This document shows positions 18,641 through 26,288 of a DNA stretch of 32,243 bases, one piece after another; positions within the stretch are counted from its first letter, which is position 1, and each line of letters opens with the position of its first letter. A program made the position numbers and the translations under genes. Source of the stretch: an uncultured Woeseiaceae bacterium. Lineage in GTDB: Bacteria > Pseudomonadota > Gammaproteobacteria > Steroidobacterales > Woeseiaceae. The notes beneath the pieces were generated by a model. The model did not search any database, was not told the DNA's origin, and was given only the letters and a program-made list of their open reading frames with translations. The stretch covers positions 1-32,243 of the forward strand of contig CAMYLB010000059.1 of assembly GCA_947259145.1 (NCBI GenBank). Direction: 5' to 3'.

Positions 18641-19428
18641 TTGTCGAACAGATCTGGACCGGCAATGCCTATCGCAATTTCAATTACCTGATCGCCTGTC
18701 CCGAAACAGGTGACGCGCTCGCGATCGATCCGCTGGACTTCAAAAAATGCCTGGCCGTCGCTGATGACAGGGGCTGGACGATTTCACAAGTCCTGAACAC
18801 CCACGAACACGGTGATCACACAGGCGGAAACAAAGGGGTCGTCAAAGCAACCGGTGCGAAAATCATTGCCCACAAGAACGCGAAGGACCGCATACCCAAT
18901 ATGGATCGTGGTGTCGGCGCTGGCGACATCATAAAAGTCGGCAAGACCGTCGAACTGGAATGTCTCGATACACCCGGCCATACGATGTGCCACATCTGCC
19001 TGTTGTCGCATACGGACCAGCCGGGTTTGTTCAGCGGCGATACCTTGTTCAACGCGGGCGCCGGCAACTGCCACAATGGCGGTCATCCGAAGGAGTTATT
19101 CGAGACCTTCGAGAAACAACTGAATGTGCTTGGCGACGACACCCTGGTCTACCCGGGACACGACTACCTGCTGAACAATCTTGCATTCACGCTCGACCGT
19201 GAGCCCGACAATGCCGTCGCGCATGAAATGCTCAAAGCCTGCGAGAACCAGGACCCCGCGGATGCCCTCGTAACTTCGATAGCACAGGAGCGCGACATCA
19301 ACACGTTTTTCCGCCTACAGAGTCCAACTGTGGTCGCAAAACTTGCCGAGGAGTTTCCCGAGCTGGGCGACAACCCCGACGCGCGCGCCGTGTTTCTCAA
19401 ACTTCGGGAACTCAGGAACAGCTGGTAG
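18637..19428 (+). CDS. Hydroxyacylglutathione hydrolase-like MBL-fold protein (glyoxalase II)
   Basis: THEHGDHTGG, DTPGHTMCHICLL, FSGDTLFNAGAGNC, YPGHDYLLNNLAF. Confidence 0.9.
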   Translation: MIVEQIWTGNAYRNFNYLIACPETGDALAIDPLDFKKCLAVADDRGWTISQVLNTHEHGDHTGGNKGVVKATGAKIIAHKNAKDRIPNMDRGVGAGDIIKVGKTVELECLDTPGHTMCHICLLSHTDQPGLFSGDTLFNAGAGNCHNGGHPKELFETFEKQLNVLGDDTLVYPGHDYLLNNLAFTLDREPDNAVAHEMLKACENQDPADALVTSIAQERDINTFFRLQSPTVVAKLAEEFPELGDNPDARAVFLKLRELRNSW

Positions 19429-20224
19429 CCACGCGCTCACCCAGTTGCTTGACGACTTTGGCTGAACTGTCGGGTCTCGACGCGAGCCACAGCCACAATA
19501 GCGCGAGATAAAGCTGCTGCTGCTCTACAAGTTGCGGGTACCAGGATTCTCCCGAACCGTCGAAATAGGCGTCCAGAAGCGCCCTTGCATGTACCTCGCT
19601 CAACTCGTGATGTTCCACGATCGTCGCCAGGTCGAACAACGGGTTGTTGTCGCACGCGTATTCCCAATCGAGGAACTTGAGATCGGGTGAAGCGATAATA
19701 TTTTCGGCGACGAGGTCGTTGTGGCAGCAGCAAAGGTAGTTTGGCAGCCGCACTTTCTTGATGACACCGAGGCAGGTGGCGATGAGCTTCTTGTCCGGGT
19801 TTTCAATATCTTGAACGTACAGCTTTGCAGCCCCGCGTGCATCGAATGATCGGCCTGTTTGCGGCAGCGAATGCAGACGCCGAAGCGCTGAAGCGAGTTG
19901 TTCGATTCTGCTTTCCTTGTCGAGGTCAGCCGGGTTCCAGGCGGCACCCTCAACGTACTCGGTGAGATAAATCCGGCGGTCGGCGAATAGAACGGGGCTG
20001 GCGAGCCCGGCCTGTGCTGCTGCCGTTTGCACTTCTGCTTCCGCAAGCCGGTCATTGAAGGGAGCCTTGCGGGGTTCCTCATCTATTTTGAGGACAGCCT
20101 TGCGCCCGTCTTTTTCCAGCAGCCAGGTATGGTTCGTCAGGCCACCCGCGAGTTCGGTCCTGGTGGCGCCCTGCCAATCGGTCAGGTCGGGGATGATCTC
20201 ATCGGGTGACATCGCCGCTGTCAT
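19412..20224 (-). CDS. APH-fold phosphotransferase; likely thiamine kinase by context
   Basis: GGLTNHTWLL, CCHNDLVAENII, KFLDWEYACDNNPLFDLA; last gene of the thiamine-type cluster. Confidence 0.75.
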   Translation of the reverse strand: MTAAMSPDEIIPDLTDWQGATRTELAGGLTNHTWLLEKDGRKAVLKIDEEPRKAPFNDRLAEAEVQTAAAQAGLASPVLFADRRIYLTEYVEGAAWNPADLDKESRIEQLASALRRLHSLPQTGRSFDARGAAKLYVQDIENPDKKLIATCLGVIKKVRLPNYLCCCHNDLVAENIIASPDLKFLDWEYACDNNPLFDLATIVEHHELSEVHARALLDAYFDGSGESWYPQLVEQQQLYLALLWLWLASRPDSSAKVVKQLGERVATSCS

Positions 20225-20760
20225 GCTCTTCGCTCGCGCATCGACCGGCTCCAGGCAACAAGGCCGAACGGAATCATGATGACGTAAATTACAAACAGCA
20301 ACGATGTGAGCTGCAGATCACGTACCCAGTAGATAAAGACCGATGCCATATCAATACCCAGCCAGTACCACCAATTCTCAAGCACCTTGCGCGCGACGAG
20401 GAACGTTGCCCATATCGCCGACCATGTTGTCAGTGAGTCTATGTAAGGAAAAGCAGCGTCGGTGTACCGGCTTAACAAATAGCCGTTGACCAAGCTGGCC
20501 GCGAGTATAACAACGATGGCCGAGGCATGCGTTTGCAGCGGCCAGGTGACGACGGGTCGTTCGTGATCCTCTGCCTCGCCAGTGGTCCAAAAGTACCAGC
20601 CGTAAATTGCCATGACAAAATAAAAGCCGTTAAGTACCGACTCCATGTACAGCCTGGCGCCGATAAAAAGCCAGACATAGATGGCCGTGCTGACGCCCGC
20701 GCAGAGCCAGCACCAGATGTTCTGCCGTATCGCCAGCAGTTCAGAATCTTGATCGCGAAC
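20221..20760 (-). pseudogene. PnuC/PnuT-like vitamin transporter with apparently truncated N-terminus
   Basis: Reading frame extends upstream of the ORF-track ATG as ELLAIRQNIWCWLCAGVSTAIYVWLFIGARLYMESVLNGFYFVMAIYGWYFW...; no start codon seen before it runs into the YkoF-like gene. Confidence 0.65.
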
Positions 20761-20969
20761 ACGGCTTTGGGCAGCTGCTCGAAGGTAGCCCCGATTTCCT
20801 GACGCAATGCATCCATGACGTCATCGAACTCGCCAACGACCTGCGTGCTCATCGCATTCGTCCATACCTCGAGTCGCTCGTGGCCATTCAGACGGGCAAT
20901 CACGTCCTTGATGGGTGGAATGAAATCCGCGTCCAGCGGGTACAGACTGATATCAACCGCTACTTTCAT
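20739..20969 (-). CDS. YkoF-like thiamine-binding small protein (C-terminus fused or lost)
   Basis: MKVAVDISLYPLDADFIPPIKDVIARLNGHERLEVWTNAMSTQVVGEFDDVMDALRQEIGATFEQLPKAVFAIKILN; the rest of ORF 20472..20969 is out of frame over the PnuC-like gene. Confidence 0.6.
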
Positions 20970-23086
20970 TAGTCGAACCTCTTTTCAATAGTGACGCCTG
21001 CCTGGCGAGGGTCGCCCAGGCGTGTGTACAACGTATTCGGAAAATCCGGCGGCTCATTGCCAAAGTAAAATCCGCGTACTGCATAATTTTCGTCGAGCAG
21101 GTTGCGTGCCCACAACTGCAGCGACCAGCTATCACGCTCGTAACCGATACGTGCGTTCAGCAGTTCATAAGCCTGCGATTTTTGGTCGTGACTGACGTCG
21201 AAGTAGAAGGCATCACGCGCCGTTACATCCAGGCGCGCAAAGAAACCGCGAGCGTTTCGGTACACCGCGCCGGCCGCGAGCGTATAGCGCGGCGCATGGG
21301 CCTGGTCCCGTCCACCGAGGTCGCCCTGCGGCGCGATGAATTCGTCGAAATCCGCGCGCAGCAACCCCAGGTTTGCGTACAGCTCCCAGTACTCGGATAC
21401 AAACCATCGCAGCTCTGCCTCTGCACCGAGGGTACGGCCTTTTGCCGCGTTGTCGGTAAAAAACACGAATGACGCCGGGTCACCCGGTATGAGCTGAAAC
21501 GAGGTGCGCACCTGTTGATCGTCACGGCGACTGTAGAACAACGAAGCATTTAACTTCAGCGCATCATCGGCCAGCGACGATTTGATGCCCGTCTCGACGC
21601 TCCAAAGTTGCTCTTCACCGTAGTCCCTGCGTCCCGGAGGCACGGCACCCAGGTTAAAGCCGCCAGCTTTATAGCCTTTGGTCAGGCTCACGAAACTGCT
21701 CAGTGCGGCGGAGTGATCGTGGCTTACGCTGAGTTCCCCGCCCCACATGGTTTCCGATGGCCCCGCCCGGAGCGCGGTTGTATCGACATAGTCGGTCGAT
21801 CGATGCTCGATTCGCAGCCCAACGCCTAGTCGGGTCGCGGCACCGATAGCGCTTTCCAGCTGGCCGAACAGCGCCGTACTCATCGCCTCGTAATCACTGC
21901 CGAACGAATCGTCGAGACTGTCCGCGAAGTCATAGAAAGGATCGTAATAGTCGCCCTGGTTCAGCGTCAGCAGCTCGTCGTTAAGATCTTGCACGTAGAG
22001 CCCGACGAGCCAGTCGGTGGTTGCATTGAAAATCTGCCCGGCGTCATTCGAGGCCAGGCGAAACTCCTGGCTAAGGGTCCGGCGACCGCGATCATTGATT
22101 GAGACGTAGTCGTAGGTCACGGGCGCCCAGCTATCGTCATTGCCCCAATCCGCATCAAAACCAAAGTCGATATCGGAATCAGCGATCGCGGTGATGGACG
22201 TCAATGTCATGGATTCCATGGCTGACCAGTCGAGCCGCAATGAAGCTCCCGTACTTCGCTGGGCATCCCTGCCCGGCTTGTCGGATAACATCGTATAGCT
22301 GTTGTCGAGCGCGAACGCATCGTAGCCGTTGTCGATGTCGCTATGCAGGACTGAGAGGTTCGCTTCGAGCGTCGGTGACGGTCGATATCGCAGCCGGATA
22401 CGCAGCGCCGATTCATCGCGGCCGTTGGTATCGTCGCGACCGAGATGACTGTTGCTGCGAAATCCGTTGCTTTTGTATTTTTGCGCGCTGACGCGAAAAG
22501 TCATCGTCTCACTTTCATCGAGCGCTCCGCCGAATGCCAGACCCAGCGAGATGGCATCATCATCGCCGGCGCTCAGCTGCACGCGCCCATCCCGTTCCGG
22601 CGACGGATCGGCGCTGCGCACGTAGATCAGTCCACCGAGCGCATTCGCTCCGTAGCGACTGCCCTGCGAACCGCGTAATACCTCAATCGACTCAACGTCA
22701 AATAGCGTCGCGACTGTACCGATACCGCTGAAGTCGATGTCATCGATTAGAAAGCCGATGGACGGATTCGGTGCACCCTGGTATTGCTCCAATTCACCGA
22801 CCCCACGAATCTGAAAGTAACGGGCACGATGCCCATCGCCTGACCAGTTGAGATTGGGAATCACATTGATCAGTTCTTCAAAGTGCTGAACTGCGCTTTG
22901 CTCGATGAATTCGGCGTCCAGTACGCTGACGCTGGCCGGAAGCTCATTGACAGTACGTTCCCGGAAGTCCGCTGTCACAATGATCTCATCAACCGGATCT
23001 GTATCGGTCTCAGCCGCCGCAGAGGGTAGCGCGAGTATCAATAATAGTGCTGCGCCGAATAAGCGCCTGTTGGACCGTGGATGCAT
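20969..23086 (-). CDS. TonB-dependent outer membrane receptor, probably thiamine-related
   Basis: Signal peptide, TonB-box/plug (DEIIVTADFRERTVNELPASVSVLDAEFI, VESIEVLRGSQGSRYGANALGGLIYV), C-terminal beta-strand ending VTIEKRFD; TPP-riboswitch-like leader. Confidence 0.9.
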   Translation of the reverse strand: MHPRSNRRLFGAALLLILALPSAAAETDTDPVDEIIVTADFRERTVNELPASVSVLDAEFIEQSAVQHFEELINVIPNLNWSGDGHRARYFQIRGVGELEQYQGAPNPSIGFLIDDIDFSGIGTVATLFDVESIEVLRGSQGSRYGANALGGLIYVRSADPSPERDGRVQLSAGDDDAISLGLAFGGALDESETMTFRVSAQKYKSNGFRSNSHLGRDDTNGRDESALRIRLRYRPSPTLEANLSVLHSDIDNGYDAFALDNSYTMLSDKPGRDAQRSTGASLRLDWSAMESMTLTSITAIADSDIDFGFDADWGNDDSWAPVTYDYVSINDRGRRTLSQEFRLASNDAGQIFNATTDWLVGLYVQDLNDELLTLNQGDYYDPFYDFADSLDDSFGSDYEAMSTALFGQLESAIGAATRLGVGLRIEHRSTDYVDTTALRAGPSETMWGGELSVSHDHSAALSSFVSLTKGYKAGGFNLGAVPPGRRDYGEEQLWSVETGIKSSLADDALKLNASLFYSRRDDQQVRTSFQLIPGDPASFVFFTDNAAKGRTLGAEAELRWFVSEYWELYANLGLLRADFDEFIAPQGDLGGRDQAHAPRYTLAAGAVYRNARGFFARLDVTARDAFYFDVSHDQKSQAYELLNARIGYERDSWSLQLWARNLLDENYAVRGFYFGNEPPDFPNTLYTRLGDPRQAGVTIEKRFD

Positions 23087-23087
23087 G

Positions 23088-23152
23088 ATTCCCTTCCTAC
23101 GCCGGTACTAGCCGGATCAGGTTCTAAGGGTTCCCTGTGCGCCCGGCACCCT
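23088..23152 (-). promoter_or_regulatory. TPP (THI) riboswitch-like leader, 3' half conserved, 5' half atypical
   Basis: Minus strand ...GGGTGCCGGGCGCACAGGGAACCCTTAGAACCTGATCCGGCTAGTACCGGCGTAGGAAGGGAATC-ATG; matches ACCTGATC-GG-TA-TACC-GCGTAGG; the CTGAGA motif is not seen. Confidence 0.75.
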
Positions 23153-23989
23153 GGATGTGTCCCAGCGGCTGCCGCCCATCGCCTGCACCTCGGCATAGAA
23201 TTGATCGACGAGCTCGGTGACCTCGAGCCTGGCGCCGTTGCTTCTGGACTCATCGAGCGCGATCCGAAGGTCCTTGCGCATCCAGTCGACGGCAAAACCA
23301 AAGTCAAACTCGCCGTCGACCATCGTCTGCCAGCGGTTTTCCATTTGCCAGGACTGCGCCGCCCCTTTGGAAATTGACTCAATGACGACCGCGGGATCGA
23401 GGCCGGCGCGTGCCGCAAAGTCGAGCCCCTCGGACAGCCCCTGAACGATGCCGGCGATACAGATCTGGTTGACCATCTTGGCGAGTTGACCGGAGCCGGT
23501 CGGGCCGATGTGCGTGATCCCTTTTGCGTAGCTGTCGATCACGGGCGCGGCTCGCTCGAATACATCGGGGTCGCCGCCAATCATCACCGCAAGCTGACCG
23601 TTCTCGGCGCCCGCCTGGCCACCTGATACCGGTGCATCCAGAAAGCCCACGGCCTTCTCTGCGGCTCGCACATGGATTTCACGCGCTATAGTCGCTGACG
23701 CTGTCGTGTGGTCGACGATTAGTGCGCCCGGTGAAATGCCATTGAGAACCCCCGTCTTGCCGAGGATGACTTCGCGCACATCGTTGTCGTTACCCACGCA
23801 ACAAAACACGATATCGGCATCCTCTGCGGCTGCCGCCGGCGTTGCCGCGCTGCTGCCGCCGAACTGCCGGGTCCAGCTTTCTGCTTTGGATGCGGTACGG
23901 TTATAGACGACCACGTCGTGGCCCGCTTTCGAGAGAAAGCCGGCCATCGGATAGCCCATAACGCCAAGCCCAATAAAAGCAGTGCGCAT
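23117..23989 (-). CDS. 3-hydroxyisobutyrate dehydrogenase family protein
   Basis: IGLGVMGYPMAGFLSKAGHDVVVYNR, FLDAPVSGGQAGAENGQLAVMIGG, GSGQLAKMVNQ; C-terminal codons overlap the riboswitch-like leader. Confidence 0.9.
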   Translation of the reverse strand: MRTAFIGLGVMGYPMAGFLSKAGHDVVVYNRTASKAESWTRQFGGSSAATPAAAAEDADIVFCCVGNDNDVREVILGKTGVLNGISPGALIVDHTTASATIAREIHVRAAEKAVGFLDAPVSGGQAGAENGQLAVMIGGDPDVFERAAPVIDSYAKGITHIGPTGSGQLAKMVNQICIAGIVQGLSEGLDFAARAGLDPAVVIESISKGAAQSWQMENRWQTMVDGEFDFGFAVDWMRKDLRIALDESRSNGARLEVTELVDQFYAEVQAMGGSRWDTSRVPGAQGTLRT

Positions 23990-24000
23990 CTCTTTATCTC

Positions 24001-25182
24001 TCAGGCCGCATTGGCTTTCGCGGCTTTTTCTCGTTTGCGCGGGTCCAGCCCGATCGAACGCGCGATGATCTCACGCATGATTTCCGAGCTACCGGCGTAG
24101 ATGCGGGATACGCGTGCATTGGTATACAGGCGCGAGACTTTGTATTCGTCCATGTAACCATTGCCGCCATGCAACTGAACGCATTCGTCGGTAATCCGAC
24201 CTTCGAGTTCACTGGTCCAGAGCTTCGCTTTCGCCGCGTCATCCGCGGTCAGGCGACCCAGGTTGTGATCTTCAACGCAACGATCAACAAAGGCATATCC
24301 GACATCCAGTTCGGTACGCATGTCCGCCATCTTGAAGCGCGTATTCTGAAAGTCGGCAATAGCCCTGCCAAAGGCCTTTCGTTCGTTAACGTATTCCAGC
24401 GTCAGGTTGTACGCCGCCTCAGCGCTCGCAATATAGCCGCAGGCACCTAGCAGGCGTTCTTCGGCCAGCCCGTGCATCAGGTGGTAGAAACCGCGATGTA
24501 GCTCACCGAGCAGGTTCTCCTTCGGAACCTTGACGTTGTTGAAAAACAGCTCGGCCGTATCCTGGCTCTTGAGGCCCATTTTCTTCAGGTTCTTACCACG
24601 TTCGAAACCCGCCATGCCACGTTCGACGACAAACAGTGACAAGGCATGACTGTTATTGGGGTCGGTACGTGCCACGACGATAACAAGATCCGCGAGGATG
24701 CCGTTTGAAATGAATGCCTTGGATCCGTTGAGCAGGTAGTGATCGCCTTTGTCTTCCGCTTTGGTGCGCAGGCCGGCGACGTCGCTGCCGGCGCCAGGCT
24801 CGGTAATCGCAACGGCAAGTATGTGCTCACCCGAAATGCATTTCGGCAGCCAGCGCGCCTTCTGTTCCTCGGTTGCGAAGCTGTCGAAATAAGGAGCAAC
24901 CAGGCGGCTGTGCAGGGTCATGAAGAATCCGGCATCGCCATGATGAGCGTTTTCTTCGATAAGAATTTGCTCGTATCGAAAATCGCGTACGCCGATGCCG
25001 CCGTATTTTTCGTCAGCCCACATCAGCAGGAAACCCATCTCGCCGGCCTTGAGGAACGCCTCGCGATCCACGATGCCTTCTTCGTGCCAGCGCTCGCTGT
25101 GCGGCTCGATTTCTTTTTTCATGAAGCTGCGCACGGAGTCGCGAAACATCTCGTGTTCTTCTTCGAAAATATTTCTGTCCAT
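24001..25182 (-). CDS. Acyl-CoA dehydrogenase
   Basis: AVAITEPGAGSDVAGLRT, ERLLGACGYIASAEAA, QLHGGNGYMDEYKVSRLYTNARVSRIYAGSSEIMREIIARS. Confidence 0.95.
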   Translation of the reverse strand: MDRNIFEEEHEMFRDSVRSFMKKEIEPHSERWHEEGIVDREAFLKAGEMGFLLMWADEKYGGIGVRDFRYEQILIEENAHHGDAGFFMTLHSRLVAPYFDSFATEEQKARWLPKCISGEHILAVAITEPGAGSDVAGLRTKAEDKGDHYLLNGSKAFISNGILADLVIVVARTDPNNSHALSLFVVERGMAGFERGKNLKKMGLKSQDTAELFFNNVKVPKENLLGELHRGFYHLMHGLAEERLLGACGYIASAEAAYNLTLEYVNERKAFGRAIADFQNTRFKMADMRTELDVGYAFVDRCVEDHNLGRLTADDAAKAKLWTSELEGRITDECVQLHGGNGYMDEYKVSRLYTNARVSRIYAGSSEIMREIIARSIGLDPRKREKAAKANAA

Positions 25183-25211
25183 TGTCGTTACCCTGTCAAT
25201 TTTTCAGGCGT

Positions 25212-25985
25212 TTACTTGCCTTTGAAATTCGGCTCACGTTTTTCGAAGAACGCCGCAACGCCTTCGATATTGTCGTCACTGCCTGCCAATGCCTGCTGCC
25301 AGTCAGCTTCCAGGCTGAAGGTGCTCGCCCAATCATTGTCGATAGCGTGACGCATGGTTTTCTTGGTCGCCTCGAGCGACCGCGGCGCGCGTTTCGCAAG
25401 CGCCTGCGCCCATTCCAGCGCCACACTCTGCAAGTCCTCTGCGGGCACGGCCTTGTTCGCAAGGCCGAGTTCAACGCATCGATTCGCAGTAATGCGCTCC
25501 GATTCGACGCTGAGCTGGAAGGCACGGCGATAGCCGAGCTGCCGCACGAGCAGCCAGCTGAGTCCGCCATCCGGTACGAGCGAAATCGTCGTGAACGGTG
25601 ACAGCAGGAACGCGTTGTCGGCCATGACCAACAAATCGCAGTGCAGTGCCAGTGACATGCCGATGCCGGCCGCCGAGCCCGGAACAGCCGCTATGACAGG
25701 CTTCGACATCGTCGCGACTGCCGAGAACACGGGTCGATACTCGTAGTGCAACTTGCCGAATACGCTGCGCCCTTCGATTCCGGCCTTGAGATCTGCCCCG
25801 GCACTGAAACATCGCCCTTCGCCGGTCAGTACGACCACGCGGACATCGTCATCGGCGGCCGCACGTTCAAGCGCCAGCTGTGTTTGCAGGGACAATTCCG
25901 CCGTGAATGCGTTCATCGCATCGGGGCGATTCAATGTAATCACGGCAACGGCGCCCTGTTGTTTGTAGCTGACAATGTCAGTCAT
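25212..25985 (-). CDS. Enoyl-CoA hydratase/isomerase family protein
   Basis: VITLNRPDAMNAF, GEGRCFSAGADLK, VPGSAAGIGMSLALHCDLLV. Confidence 0.93.
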   Translation of the reverse strand: MTDIVSYKQQGAVAVITLNRPDAMNAFTAELSLQTQLALERAAADDDVRVVVLTGEGRCFSAGADLKAGIEGRSVFGKLHYEYRPVFSAVATMSKPVIAAVPGSAAGIGMSLALHCDLLVMADNAFLLSPFTTISLVPDGGLSWLLVRQLGYRRAFQLSVESERITANRCVELGLANKAVPAEDLQSVALEWAQALAKRAPRSLEATKKTMRHAIDNDWASTFSLEADWQQALAGSDDNIEGVAAFFEKREPNFKGK

Positions 25986-26282
25986 TAGGGGACCTCCGAT
26001 TGACTATTTCATGACTGCGCTGCGCGCCCAGTTGTGCCGAGACGCGACGCGGCTCGATGGTAATGGCCTTAGCCCTTGCCGAGAGGCGCAACAAAGTATC
26101 GGCACAACTGGGCCACAACCCGTTGACACAGATTGTTCTTCTTCCGGGCCGGGGTGGATCGTCCGAATAGCGACGTTGCGATGCCTCGACAGACCTATGG
26201 GTATGTTGTCGCCATCGCGCCTTTCTCTCCGGACGATCCACCACCGGCGCAGCCACGAAATAATCATTCGAAGGTCCCATAA
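25985..26282 (-). repeat. Large nested inverted-repeat element: outer 38-bp imperfect arms enclosing two long hairpins; candidate structured RNA or palindromic mobile element
   Basis: Outer arms 25985-26022 / 26245-26282 (31/38 identical as inverted repeat); inner perfect arms 26026-26040 / 26099-26113 (15 bp) and 26153-26165 / 26230-26242 (13 bp); further hairpin gcgatg/catcgc and cgaca/tgtcg inside the second. Confidence 0.9.
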
Positions 26283-26288
26283 GTCTCC

